DNA of 64,000 nucleotides from a bacterium (GCA_021811315.1 JAJZPF010000001.1:142153-206152); one strand, 5' to 3'. Counted from the stretch's first letter, positions 16,810 through 25,120 are shown. Numbers and translations: made by a program. Notes: generated from the letters alone by a model not told the origin.

Positions 16810-16877
16810 ATTATATCCTATAGGGCGGAGAGCAAAAATCCGTACTTTCACGCGCTTTTATCAGTAGTATTACGGAT
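16810..16877 (-). promoter_or_regulatory. Regulated promoter of the CheB-CheR kinase operon (regulon site 4 of 4)
   Basis: Minus-strand -10 box TATAAT at 16810-16815 (predicted start about 16803, 49-nt leader to the GTG). The proximal operator half lies 22 bp upstream at 16838-16855 (12 of 18 matches to the perfect dyad at 12084) and the distal TCCGTAATACTACT block ends at 16877. The spacing equals that of the promoters at 11338 and 12056, indicating that the kinase/regulator pair is autoregulated. Confidence 0.7.
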
Positions 16878-16886
16878 AAGGGCGGA

Positions 16887-18002
16887 TCACAAGCCTGAAC
16901 GCAGGATGAGTAGCGGAAGTTCGGAATCGGCGAAAAGGCGCATCGGGGGACCCCAGGCGCCGGCGCCGGAGGTCACGTAGACGCTGAAATTACCGGCTTT
17001 ATACAGGCCGTAGAAATATTTGAACATTTTCCGTTCCAGCGGGCCGAAAGGGAAGATCTGGCCCGCGTGGGTGTGGCCGCTTAAAACGAGGCCGGAACCG
17101 GCGGCGGTTATCTCGTCGAAGCCCTGCGGCTGGTGCGAAAGGAAAACAAGGGGCTTTGAACGGTCCAGCGCGGCCGCCAGTTTCCTGACGGCCTCTCCGT
17201 CCCCCCGGCGCAGGTCGTCGACTCCGGCCACGAGCAGCCCCGGAACAGGTTCATAGACCTGGCCGCGCAGCATTTTCACCCCGCAGCTCTCGAAGAAACC
17301 CGCCGCGACCTCTCCGGCGGTGAACATATCGTGGTTCCCGAGCACCGCGGCCTTGCCGTAGCGGGAATAGATGCTCTTGATGATGCCGCAGGTACCTTCT
17401 GGCATGGGCTCGCGTCTTTCCGAGAAATCCCCGGTTATAACTATCAGGTCAGGCCGAACCTCGTTCAGGGTTGCGGCTATTTTCTCAAGCCGCTCCAGCT
17501 TTATCATCCGTCCCAGGTGCAGGTCGGAGATCTGCGCTATAGTGAAGCCGTCCAGAGCCTTCGGCAGGCCTTTTACGGTTACTTCCACGCGCTTGAGGCG
17601 CGGCGTCTCGGCCCCGCTCCAGACGGCCAGGGCCACGAAGGCGGCCGCAAGCAGAAGCACGCCGCCCCCGGCCGCCCTCGTCCTCGCCCAATCCACTCCC
17701 AGGCCGTTCAGGACGGTGAGCGAAAGGTCGCAGGCAAGAAGCACCCAGAAAGAAATGAAAGCGCTCCCGAAACCGAATAAAGCCAGCCAAAGCATTATAT
17801 CCGCGATGCCGCCGAAATGGGTAGAGGCAAAAAACCGCGCGAGCGGATAAAAAGCCGAAAGAAGAAGCGCCGTTTCATAAACTATGAACCGGCCTTTCGG
17901 CCCCAGCCTAAGCCTGAAAGCCAGCCAGAGCGCGATATAAACATTGAAAGCCAGGTAAAACAACGCCAGCCCCAGCCCGAAAAGATGAAAAGGATTTTTC
18001 AT
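16887..18002 (-). CDS. Membrane-anchored metallophosphoesterase (YkuE/YaeI-like)
   Basis: From ATG 18002 the product is 371 residues: four N-terminal hydrophobic segments (about 5-130) and a C-terminal calcineurin-like phosphoesterase domain (about 145-371) with ISDLHLGRM, ITGDFSERR, LGNHDMF, LSHQPQGF and SGHTHAGQIFPFG. These are the metal-binding blocks of the YkuE/YaeI type (UDP-2,3-diacylglucosamine pyrophosphatase-like or related phosphohydrolases). A longer in-frame extension to 18233 lies wholly inside the adenosine deaminase gene and was rejected. The ATG overlaps the deaminase stop (ATGA), so the two are coupled. Confidence 0.9.
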   Translation of the reverse strand: MKNPFHLFGLGLALFYLAFNVYIALWLAFRLRLGPKGRFIVYETALLLSAFYPLARFFASTHFGGIADIMLWLALFGFGSAFISFWVLLACDLSLTVLNGLGVDWARTRAAGGGVLLLAAAFVALAVWSGAETPRLKRVEVTVKGLPKALDGFTIAQISDLHLGRMIKLERLEKIAATLNEVRPDLIVITGDFSERREPMPEGTCGIIKSIYSRYGKAAVLGNHDMFTAGEVAAGFFESCGVKMLRGQVYEPVPGLLVAGVDDLRRGDGEAVRKLAAALDRSKPLVFLSHQPQGFDEITAAGSGLVLSGHTHAGQIFPFGPLERKMFKYFYGLYKAGNFSVYVTSGAGAWGPPMRLFADSELPLLILRSGL

Positions 18003-19069
18003 GCTGAGGCTTCGCCTCGACAGACTCCTATCGAGGTTGAGCCTCGATAGGGAAAGCCAAGTTCTTTGACGGCTTGCTGTTTTTTGTCGGCGGGGAGGAA
18101 TGAGGCCTCCGCGGCGCATTCGAGCGTGTAAGCGATATCTTCGAAAGAAAGGCCCATTTTCTCCACGGCCAGGAGGTATTCCTTGTTCAAATGGGTGTCC
18201 AGGATCTCCGGATCGTCGGCGCCTATAGTGCACTTTACGCCGGCTTTGATGAATTTTTTAAGCGGGTGAGCTTCTATTGAGGTCACCGCCCGGGTCAGGT
18301 AATTGCTCCAGGGATTGGTCTCGACCGTAATAGCGGATTTTTTTATAAGTTCGATAGTCCTGCCCGATTTGTCGTCGGCGGCTTTAACTCCGTGGCCTAT
18401 CCGCCGCGGCTTAAGCGTTCTTATCGTTTCGCCTATCTGCGAATAATGCCCCTCTTCACCCGAGTGAACGGTAAGCGGCAGGCCCGCCTCATGCAGTTTT
18501 TTTGCCGCCTCTTTATAAAGAGCCGGCGGGTAATCGGCCTCATTGTCGGCCAGGTCGAAGCCTATTACGGTTTTTTTATTCTTAACGGCGAAAGCCGCGG
18601 TTCTTTCGGCCGACTCCACGCCGTAGATGCGGGAAGCGATAAGGATGAGGCCGCAGACCATATTGCTGCTTTTCTCGAATTTTACCGCCGTGGAATTTAT
18701 GAGGTCATGGGCTTTCTGCCAGTCCAGCCCGGCTTTTTTGAACATGAAGTCCGGGCTGTAGCGCAGCTCAAGCAGCCGGATATTCTCTTTTTTATAAGCG
18801 TCTTCGAGCGCTTCGAAGGTGATTCGCTCCACGGCTTCGTAAGAAGCGAAAGAAGCCTGCGCCAGCTCGAACATCCCGAGCACTTCCCTGAGCGAGGCGC
18901 CGGGGGCGCGCAGTTTGTAGATACGGTCCAGGCCGGCGGGATCGAAGGTGGGGAGCTTTAAATTGTTTTTTCGGGCGAGGTCTATGACGGTTCCGACGCG
19001 CACGCAGCCCTCAATATGGCGGTGGAGCTCCGCCTTGGGCATGGCGCGTATTTTTTCTTCCGCCGTCAT
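17999..19069 (-). CDS. add: Adenosine deaminase
   Basis: The 356-residue enzyme shows all metal and catalytic blocks of the adenosine/adenine deaminase family: His16 and His18 in ELHRHIEG, the LPLTVHSGEEG block with the catalytic Glu, RIGHGVKA, and the C-terminal CTIGADDPEI. It hydrolyses adenosine (or a related aminopurine) to inosine in the cytoplasm. Exact substrate cannot be fixed from these motifs alone. It is followed with overlap by a phosphoesterase and preceded by an unknown gene and a PfkB-type kinase. The last 16 codons run through two inverted repeats (18006-18051) and look like an added tail. Confidence 0.9.
   Translation of the reverse strand: MTAEEKIRAMPKAELHRHIEGCVRVGTVIDLARKNNLKLPTFDPAGLDRIYKLRAPGASLREVLGMFELAQASFASYEAVERITFEALEDAYKKENIRLLELRYSPDFMFKKAGLDWQKAHDLINSTAVKFEKSSNMVCGLILIASRIYGVESAERTAAFAVKNKKTVIGFDLADNEADYPPALYKEAAKKLHEAGLPLTVHSGEEGHYSQIGETIRTLKPRRIGHGVKAADDKSGRTIELIKKSAITVETNPWSNYLTRAVTSIEAHPLKKFIKAGVKCTIGADDPEILDTHLNKEYLLAVEKMGLSFEDIAYTLECAAEASFLPADKKQQAVKELGFPYRGSTSIGVCRGEASA
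18006..18051. repeat. Two inverted repeats at the 3' end of the adenosine deaminase gene
   Basis: A perfect 10-bp inverted repeat with a 5-bp loop lies at 18027-18036 and 18042-18051 (CCTATCGAGG / CCTCGATAGG). A 5-bp hairpin GAGGC-TTC-GCCTC lies at 18006-18018. Both are inside the last codons of the deaminase and just before the start of the next gene. Confidence 0.8.
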
Positions 19070-19075
19070 AGAGGG

Positions 19076-19489
19076 TTACTTTTCGGTGTAGGTTATTTCG
19101 ATCTTCGCGGCTAACTTGGTTCCGGAAGCTTTGGCTTTATAAGGCCTTGTCCCGGCATTGATATAAGCTTCGAAACCTTTAACGGTTTCCAGCGCGGTCT
19201 GGCCGGCCTTGAGCGCGAGCATAATGTTCCAGCCGGCCACATGGTTCACGGTCCCGTCGGGCCGCTTGAAGCGGAAGATGGAGAGCCAGAGATTTATAGT
19301 CCCGTCTATGCCGCCGCCGGCCCTGCCCGTGGCTATACCGGTAATTTCAGCCACGCCGGGCTTGCCGCCCACCGTGACCTTGCCGGCCGCTACGGCCGCG
19401 CCCTGCGTTTTGTCATAGGAGGACGCGGTGAGCTCAGCGCCCTTGGCGAGCTCCACGTCCGGATCGTAACCGCCGGTATTCTTTTTCAT
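19076..19489 (-). CDS. Hypothetical protein between PfkB kinase and adenosine deaminase
   Basis: A 137-residue soluble protein with no signal peptide or membrane segment, beginning MKKNTGGYDPDVELAKGAEL behind a G-rich ribosome site. It has glycine-rich beta-type sequence (GKVTVGGKPGVAEITGIATG) and no family I recognise. It lies 18 bp after the PfkB gene and 6 bp before add, so it is cotranscribed with both. Codon use looks like that of its neighbours. Confidence 0.75.
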   Translation of the reverse strand: MKKNTGGYDPDVELAKGAELTASSYDKTQGAAVAAGKVTVGGKPGVAEITGIATGRAGGGIDGTINLWLSIFRFKRPDGTVNHVAGWNIMLALKAGQTALETVKGFEAYINAGTRPYKAKASGTKLAAKIEITYTEK

Positions 19490-19507
19490 AGCCCCCCCAG
19501 GCCCCGC

Positions 19508-20419
19508 TTATTTTACGTGAAGCGCGTCCACGTATTTGTTGAAGCGCGCGCAGATCACGCTCTTTGAAAGCCCGCCTACGCGCTTGACGCTGAAATCTTC
19601 CACGCTGAAAGAGGACATTACCGTGCCATAGGCCATGGCGCGGCGGATCACGTTGAAATTCTTCCAGTCGGGCGCGGCGGCGAGATACCCCATGAAACCG
19701 CCGGCGAAAGTGTCGCCCGCGCCGGTAGGGTCCACCACCTTCTCTATCGGGTGGGCGGGGACGGAGAGGACATTGTCCTTGAAGAACATCATCGCGCCGG
19801 CGTCGCCGCGCTTGACGATAATGCCCTTCGGGCCCATCTTCATGATCAGCCGGGCCGCCTTTATCAGGTTGTACTCGCCGGTGAGCTGGCGGCACTCCTC
19901 CTCGTTGACGAAGAGCATGTCCACCTTCTTGAGCAGCTTAAGCAGCGAGGGCTTCTTGAGGGAGATCCAGTAATTCATCGTGTCGCAGGCCACCAGCCGG
20001 GGCTTGCCCATCTGGTCCAGGACCTTGCGCTGCAGGTCCGGGTCGATATTGGCCAGGAAGAGCACGCCGCAGCGGGTGTGGTCTACGTCGAGCTTGGGCT
20101 TGAAATGCTGGAAGACGTTCAGCTCGGTGGCTATGGTCTCGGCGTTCTTGTAGTCGCGGTCGTAGCGGCCCACCCAGTGAAAGGTCTTGCCCGGCATGAC
20201 CTCTATGCCCTTCTGGCAGATATTGCGGCGCTTCAGGAAGCGGCGGAAAGGAGCGGGGAAATCTTCGCCTACCACGCCTACCATCTGTACCGGCGAGAAC
20301 TGCGAGGCGGAAAGAGAGAAATGCACGGCGGAGCCGCCCAGGGCGCGCTTGGTGCTTCCGTGTATCGTCTGCACCGAGTCGAGCGCTACGGAACCGACCA
20401 CAAGGATAGTGTTTTTCAT
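19508..20419 (-). CDS. PfkB-family carbohydrate/nucleoside kinase
   Basis: From ATG 20419 (MKNTILVVGSVALDSV) the protein has 303 residues. It shows the N-terminal GGSAVHFSLSASQF glycine motif and the C-terminal PfkB signature 2, VDPTGAGDTFAGGFMGYL, with the catalytic Asp. The family phosphorylates ribose, adenosine, fructose or related sugars. The linked adenosine deaminase makes a nucleoside or ribose substrate plausible, but this is inference. An upstream in-frame extension to 20458 adds no conserved sequence. Confidence 0.9.
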   Translation of the reverse strand: MKNTILVVGSVALDSVQTIHGSTKRALGGSAVHFSLSASQFSPVQMVGVVGEDFPAPFRRFLKRRNICQKGIEVMPGKTFHWVGRYDRDYKNAETIATELNVFQHFKPKLDVDHTRCGVLFLANIDPDLQRKVLDQMGKPRLVACDTMNYWISLKKPSLLKLLKKVDMLFVNEEECRQLTGEYNLIKAARLIMKMGPKGIIVKRGDAGAMMFFKDNVLSVPAHPIEKVVDPTGAGDTFAGGFMGYLAAAPDWKNFNVIRRAMAYGTVMSSFSVEDFSVKRVGGLSKSVICARFNKYVDALHVK

Positions 20420-20518
20420 GGCTGCAAGTGCTCCCGGAAAGAATGGCGGCCCGGACAACGGGCCTACCTGCCTATAATATCAAAATTGAAAGCACCCCTG
20501 CCCTGCCGGAGGTCAAAT

Positions 20519-21157
20519 ATGGAATATAATATTATCATGAAGAAAAAGATGCTGGTCACGGCTTTCGAGCCTTTCGCGGGAAGAAAGATAAATCCTTCCC
20601 TCCAGGTGCTTGCGGCGCTTAAACCCGCCGCTTTCAAAGACTGCCGCCTTTACCGGGAGAAACTGCCGGTAAGCGGCAAAGCGGTCGAGAACCGGATAAA
20701 AGCGCTTGTCTCCGGGCTAAAACCGGATTTCCTGGTCTCACTTGGCCTCGCGGCCGGGGAAACCGGGATAAGGGTGGAGCGGTTCGCGCTGAACATACAG
20801 GATTACGGGATAAAGGATAACTCCGGCTGCCTGCCGGAAGGTAAAAAAATAGACGAAAAAGGCCCCGCCGCTTATTTCGTCAATACGGACCCGCTCAAGC
20901 TTGCCGCCGCCGCGCGTAAAGCCGGCGCGCCGGCTTATGTAAGCAATTACGCCGGCGCCTATGTCTGCAACCACCTGATGTACGCCGCGATGCGCTCCAT
21001 CGGGGCCGCCGGTCTGAAGACGAAATTCGCTTTTATCCACCTGCCGCTCACCACCGAGATGGCCCTGCTTGAAAAACCCGGCCGCGGAACCCCCCCGTCC
21101 CTGCCGCTATCCCTGCTGGTAAAAGCGGTGGAAGCGGCGATAAAGACGGTAAAGTAG
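20519..21157 (+). CDS. pcp: Pyroglutamyl-peptidase I family cysteine peptidase
   Basis: 212 residues from ATG 20519, chosen because GGAGGT lies six bases before it. It fits peptidase family C15: N-terminal TAFEPFAGRKINPS, a Glu in GLAAGETGIRVERFALN, the catalytic Cys in SNYAGAYVCNHLMYAA and the His in FIHLP. Pcp removes N-terminal pyroglutamate from peptides in the cytoplasm. A TATAAT box at 20473-20478 may serve as the -10. It converges on the next gene with a shared terminator at 21175-21212. Confidence 0.9.
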   Translation: MEYNIIMKKKMLVTAFEPFAGRKINPSLQVLAALKPAAFKDCRLYREKLPVSGKAVENRIKALVSGLKPDFLVSLGLAAGETGIRVERFALNIQDYGIKDNSGCLPEGKKIDEKGPAAYFVNTDPLKLAAAARKAGAPAYVSNYAGAYVCNHLMYAAMRSIGAAGLKTKFAFIHLPLTTEMALLEKPGRGTPPSLPLSLLVKAVEAAIKTVK

Positions 21158-21174
21158 CCTGTCCCCTTTACCTG

Positions 21175-21212
21175 AAAAAACATCCGGGCTTTAGGGGCCC
21201 GGATGTTTTTTT
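21175..21212. terminator. Bidirectional intrinsic terminator
   Basis: A perfect stem of CATCCGGGC and GCCCGGATG around a short loop, flanked by six A on the left and seven T on the right, placed between the convergent genes pcp (plus) and the ATPase gene (minus). Confidence 0.92.
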
Positions 21213-21229
21213 GCGGCGGTGATACCGGT

Positions 21230-21856
21230 TCAAGCGACGGCGGCTTTTTCCTTGGGGGCGGGGGCCGTCCGGCCGAGGGCTTCCAAAGTTTCCCGCACTA
21301 TCAGGTCGGACCATTCTTTGCGCAGCTCGGTGCTGGGCGCGGGGAGGGTCCGGTGCTCTATCTTCATGTCCGAAAGCAGCTCGTTGAGGCGGTTATAGAT
21401 ATCCGCCTGGAATTCCACGCTCTCGGCGTCGCGGATGCCGTCGGCCGTCATCTCCGCCCCGAACATCGGCAGCTTGTAGATCACGTCGTACGGGAATTCT
21501 TCGGCGTAGCCCTGCAGGAAATCGCGGATGAACTGGTTCTTGCCGCAGCGGCGCTCCATATAGGCCAAATTATCGAACACGCTGCGGTCGCAGACCACCA
21601 CCTGGTAGTTGCGGATGATAGCGCGCAGCTCCTCGGTGATATGCTGCATCATGATGTACATCTGGGCGGGCAGCGTGGTGGTCTCGTTGATGGGAATGCC
21701 CTGCTCGAAAGCCGAAGCGGCGATCTCGGAAAAAACTTTTACTTTCAGCCCGCGTTTTTTAAGCTCGGCGGCCACCTCGTAACAAAGGGTGGTCTTGCCG
21801 GTGCCGTGCGTGGAAATGAGCGAGATCTTGTACGGCCGCTTTTTTGTTGAAGGCAT
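21230..21856 (-). CDS. AAA_28/NadR-like P-loop ATPase or kinase
   Basis: From ATG 21856 (AGGAG site upstream) the protein has 208 residues. It begins with a P-loop ISLISTHGTGKTTLCYEV and has a Walker-B-like VVVCDRSVFDNLAYM, followed by a DVIYKLPMFGAEMTADGIRD segment and an EFQADIYNRLNELL helix. This layout matches AAA_28 proteins, related to the nicotinamide riboside kinase domain of NadR, which may phosphorylate small molecules. NadD and NadA are also in this window but not adjacent. Confidence 0.8.
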   Translation of the reverse strand: MPSTKKRPYKISLISTHGTGKTTLCYEVAAELKKRGLKVKVFSEIAASAFEQGIPINETTTLPAQMYIMMQHITEELRAIIRNYQVVVCDRSVFDNLAYMERRCGKNQFIRDFLQGYAEEFPYDVIYKLPMFGAEMTADGIRDAESVEFQADIYNRLNELLSDMKIEHRTLPAPSTELRKEWSDLIVRETLEALGRTAPAPKEKAAVA

Positions 21857-21943
21857 TTGAACTCCTGTAAAATTGGAAATTGGATACACTATCTTACACG
21901 TTTTCCCGGCCCGTGGCAAAGGCACGGCGGCCCATACCGACGG

Positions 21944-21957
21944 GGGCCTAAAGGCCC
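21944..21957 (+). promoter_or_regulatory. GGGCCTAAAGGCCC motif upstream of a secreted-protein gene
   Basis: A 14-bp near-palindrome about 115 bp before the start of the secreted protein at 22073. The same 14 bases occur in the same orientation relative to the gene before the GH104-like gene (26711-26724), and a degenerate form lies before the DUF4105 gene (about 55809-55837). The function is unknown. Confidence 0.4.
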
Positions 21958-22072
21958 AAAACCGCGGGCCTATTAACCGAACTCTCGCGGACCTATGGCC
22001 CATACGCGCTCCCGGGAAAAACGGGATAATATAGGTACGGCGAGCTGAAGCGCCTCTATCTAAGGATAAACA

Positions 22073-23503
22073 ATGAACAAAACACTCTTCGCGGCGATAA
22101 TACTCTCACTTTCCTGCGGCGCAAAGGCCGCCGGCTTCAGCGACCTCGCGGTCAACGCGAACTCCCTTAAAGCCATTTCTGCGGCCAGGACCCTCAACAT
22201 AACCCCGGGGCTCCTGGACCTGCCCGTCATCACCGACCCCGGCTCTTCCAAATGGTACGGCGCCGATTCCCGCCAGGCCCGGATGCAGTTCACGGCTTAT
22301 ATGTACTACAAAGTCCCTGCCAAATACACCGGCCCGGTCTCGCAGATACTTTCCGACTCCGCGCAGAAGCAGAAGATCTCAGAACTGATAGACCTGCAGC
22401 TGCAGCATATGTACGGCGCTTTCACCACCCATCCCGGCTTCGTGGACGCCCCGGGCATACCCTCCGGGGATTATAAGGTAACCCTGATAGGCGCGGAAAA
22501 AGTCCCCAACGAGAATTACGCCAAAGTCTCTTATTCCTACGACGATATAGTGGTCTTCTCTACCAAGCTTTTCCGCGGCAGCGGCGCTACCCGGATAAAT
22601 TTCGTCCTGCCTAAAGACCCGGTAACTATCTACAAAAAAGGCTTCCCCACGCCCGGCTCGCGCGTCAACCGCTGCACCGACGAGCATTATAACAGCGAGG
22701 GAGATTTCTGGTACTTCTGGAACCCCTACCAGGAAGGCTGCCCCATAGACGGCGGCGACCTGGTCGGCGTTCAGACCGACCTGACCCCGATGAACGTGAC
22801 GCGCAACACTTACCCGGAATACTCCAAGCTTTACGGCGAGAACGGGAACGGCGAAGTGCTGCAGGTGAGCTACCTGGTGGGCGTGGACGAGAATTTCCAG
22901 AGCGGCGACCTCGGGAAAAAGACTTTCACCGACGCTTTCGCCGGCCTCAAGGCCGCGGGTTTCCAGGTCACCGTGGACCAGCCCCGCCGCAAAATGCTGT
23001 CCTTCCGCTTCGGGACCAAGCGCGCTTCTATCGAGATGATATTGAGCGACCCGAACTCGACCGAATTCGCCCAGGAGGCGGTGCGCGGGATGAAGACCGC
23101 GGATATCTTTCTTTACGACGGGCACTCCGGCCTCGGCGGCTACCTCAGCCCCGACCGCCTGGCCGAAGACACCGGCCGCCCGCTCGAACTGCCGAAGAAC
23201 AAATACCAGATCTTCGTCTTCCAGGGCTGCTCCACCTACGCTTATTACAACTCGGCTTATTTTAACCTTAAACGCTCCGGCACGGACCCGAAAGGCACGA
23301 AGAACCTGGACATAATCACCACCGGCATCGGCGCGGCTTTCGACGTGGGCGCCAAGGTGGACGTAGCTTTCCTCACCAGCGTGGCGGCCGGCCAGCGCCC
23401 CTCCTGGCAGACCATCATCGACCGGGTGCACGCGGCTGAAGGCGAGAACACCGCCCTCTCCCACGTTAACGGCGACGAAGACAATCCCAAGGCCCCCAAC
23501 TGA
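22073..23503 (+). CDS. Secreted protein with a clan-CD (caspase-like) His/Cys pattern
   Basis: 476 residues with a signal peptide (cleavage near AKA/AGF, residue about 20). The middle (about 60-250) is unrecognised and contains three Cys. The C-terminal third (about 330-460) alternates hydrophobic strands with ADIFLYDGHSGLGG (His351) and YQIFVFQGCSTYAYY (Cys386). A strand-H-G/S then strand-x-C-S pattern about 35 residues apart is the catalytic arrangement of clan CD peptidases (caspase, gingipain, C25-like). Peptidase activity is therefore inferred, not certain. The gene stands alone between convergent or divergent units and is followed by a terminator. Confidence 0.65.
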   Translation: MNKTLFAAIILSLSCGAKAAGFSDLAVNANSLKAISAARTLNITPGLLDLPVITDPGSSKWYGADSRQARMQFTAYMYYKVPAKYTGPVSQILSDSAQKQKISELIDLQLQHMYGAFTTHPGFVDAPGIPSGDYKVTLIGAEKVPNENYAKVSYSYDDIVVFSTKLFRGSGATRINFVLPKDPVTIYKKGFPTPGSRVNRCTDEHYNSEGDFWYFWNPYQEGCPIDGGDLVGVQTDLTPMNVTRNTYPEYSKLYGENGNGEVLQVSYLVGVDENFQSGDLGKKTFTDAFAGLKAAGFQVTVDQPRRKMLSFRFGTKRASIEMILSDPNSTEFAQEAVRGMKTADIFLYDGHSGLGGYLSPDRLAEDTGRPLELPKNKYQIFVFQGCSTYAYYNSAYFNLKRSGTDPKGTKNLDIITTGIGAAFDVGAKVDVAFLTSVAAGQRPSWQTIIDRVHAAEGENTALSHVNGDEDNPKAPN

Positions 23504-23518
23504 ACCGCTCTAAACAGA

Positions 23519-23557
23519 AAACGGCCGGGCTCTTACAGCCCGGCCGTTCTTTTTTTA
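23519..23557. terminator. Bidirectional intrinsic terminator
   Basis: Stem ACGGCCGGGC / GCCCGGCCGT with loop TCTTACA, followed by a run of T (plus strand) and preceded by AAA (T on minus strand), between the convergent secreted-protein and 5'-nucleotidase genes. Confidence 0.92.
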
Positions 23558-23566
23558 TCGCCACTT

Positions 23567-25120
23567 TCACTTCAGCAGTCTTATCCTTCCCGTCGCTGGC
23601 GCGGTCACGGGGCCTTTGGAAAAAGCTTTAAGCATTACGTCGCGCACCGGTATCAGCGTATCTTTAATGTCCTTGCCGCCGGCGAAAGCGTCGCCGCCGT
23701 TGCCGCCGAAAGCGAGGTAGTTATTTGTCGCCACGGTGAACTCTTCCTGCGGCTTTATTACCCGCCCGTCCCGCTTCAGGATAATTTTATCCGCCCGGCC
23801 TTCGGGAGCCAGCTTGAATTCAACTTCGAGGCCGGAAACCTGCATTAAACTCCTGCCTTTGTACAGATTATCGGCCATCAGGCGCTCGAGCTGGGCGCCG
23901 TTAAGCTTCATCGTTACGATGGTATTGTCGAAAGGGACCGCCTGGTAAAGATCGCGCAGGCGGACTTCGCCTTTTCTTATCTCCGCCCTGATGCCCCTGG
24001 TATTCTGGAAAGCGAGCTCGGCGCCGGAAACCGCGCGCGTAATGTCGCAGGCCCAGTTGCCGATAGTCGAATCCAGACCTTCAGCGCTGAAGCCCAGGTC
24101 CGTGGCGGCGCTTCCGACTACGCGGCCCATCTCCTGCTCTACTTTCGCGTTAAACCCGGCTACAGTCTTGATCACCGCGGGGTCCTCGCCGGTCTGGTCC
24201 GTCCAAAGCGGGACAAGCGTCACCTTAATACCGTCAAGGCCGCCGGCAGCGTCGTCGAAGTCCAGCTCGGCGCGGGTAACATAAGAAAGACCGTAGCCGC
24301 TCTCCCCGAACCAGGTTCCGGAGACCGGGTCATGGTAGCCCTTCAGGAAGGCGGCATGGTTATGCCCGCCAAGCAAAAGATCTATGCCCTGCGCGGCCCT
24401 GGCCAATCCCAGCGTCCCTAAAGGCGGCGGCTCGAAGGTCCAGGTGGAGATATCTACGCGCTTCAGGCCCAATTCATCGCTGAGGCCGAGGTGCGTCAGC
24501 ACTATTATTGCGTCCGGTTTTTGTTTTTTGATCTCCGGCAGCCATTTAGCCGCCTCCGCGGCTTCGTCCCGGAAGTCCAGGTGCTTTACGGCGGAGGGCA
24601 TGGTGGAAGTGGCGGTATGTTTGCCGAGCAGGCCAAGGACGGCGATTTTTTTGCCCCCCTTTTCAATGATCGTGTACGGTTTAAGATAAGCCGCATTGGC
24701 GCCGTCCGACCTGGCGTAAAGGTTGGCGCCTAAAAAAGTGAAAGCGGCGCTTGAAACCAGCGTCTTCAGATTGGGTTCGCCGAAATCGAAGTCGTGGTTG
24801 CCGGGGACGGCGGCCGAGTAGCCCAGCTGGTTCATCAGGACCATGCTGGCCATGCCCTTCGTGAGTATCCCCTCGGGCGTGCCCTGGAACATATCGCCGG
24901 AATCGAGCAGGAGGTACGGGGTGGTCTCTTTTTTCAGCAGGTCCGAAAGCGCCGCGAAGCCGCCTATGCTGCGGGTGGAATTTTCATTATCCCAGAGGGC
25001 CGGCCGCGCGGAATACCAGCCGTGCACGTCGGAGGTATGATAAACGGCTATACTCGCTGCCCGGGCGTTCAGGCTGTTTAGTATGGTGAGCAGGGCGGTG
25101 ATGAAAAATATTTTTATCAT
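23567..25120 (-). CDS. Secreted 5'-nucleotidase / UDP-sugar hydrolase family protein
   Basis: From ATG 25120 the protein has 517 residues: signal peptide (to about NARA/ASI), an N-terminal metallophosphoesterase domain (YHTSDVHGWY, LDSGDMFQGTPEG, PGNHDFDFGE, LTHLG, GGHNHAA) and a C-terminal 5_nucleotid_C domain (IGNWACDI, NTRGIRAEI, YQAVPFDNTIVTMKLNG, VATNNYLAFGG). It should release phosphate from nucleotides in the periplasm. A TTG at 25144 is possible but adds no signal. The gene lies downstream of the unusual 25178-25567 block, which could be its leader. Confidence 0.92.
   Translation of the reverse strand: MIKIFFITALLTILNSLNARAASIAVYHTSDVHGWYSARPALWDNENSTRSIGGFAALSDLLKKETTPYLLLDSGDMFQGTPEGILTKGMASMVLMNQLGYSAAVPGNHDFDFGEPNLKTLVSSAAFTFLGANLYARSDGANAAYLKPYTIIEKGGKKIAVLGLLGKHTATSTMPSAVKHLDFRDEAAEAAKWLPEIKKQKPDAIIVLTHLGLSDELGLKRVDISTWTFEPPPLGTLGLARAAQGIDLLLGGHNHAAFLKGYHDPVSGTWFGESGYGLSYVTRAELDFDDAAGGLDGIKVTLVPLWTDQTGEDPAVIKTVAGFNAKVEQEMGRVVGSAATDLGFSAEGLDSTIGNWACDITRAVSGAELAFQNTRGIRAEIRKGEVRLRDLYQAVPFDNTIVTMKLNGAQLERLMADNLYKGRSLMQVSGLEVEFKLAPEGRADKIILKRDGRVIKPQEEFTVATNNYLAFGGNGGDAFAGGKDIKDTLIPVRDVMLKAFSKGPVTAPATGRIRLLK

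Noticed and set aside
18003..18233. N-terminal extension of the metallophosphoesterase
   Set aside because: It lies entirely within the adenosine deaminase gene in another frame and the membrane segment begins only at the ATG at 18002.
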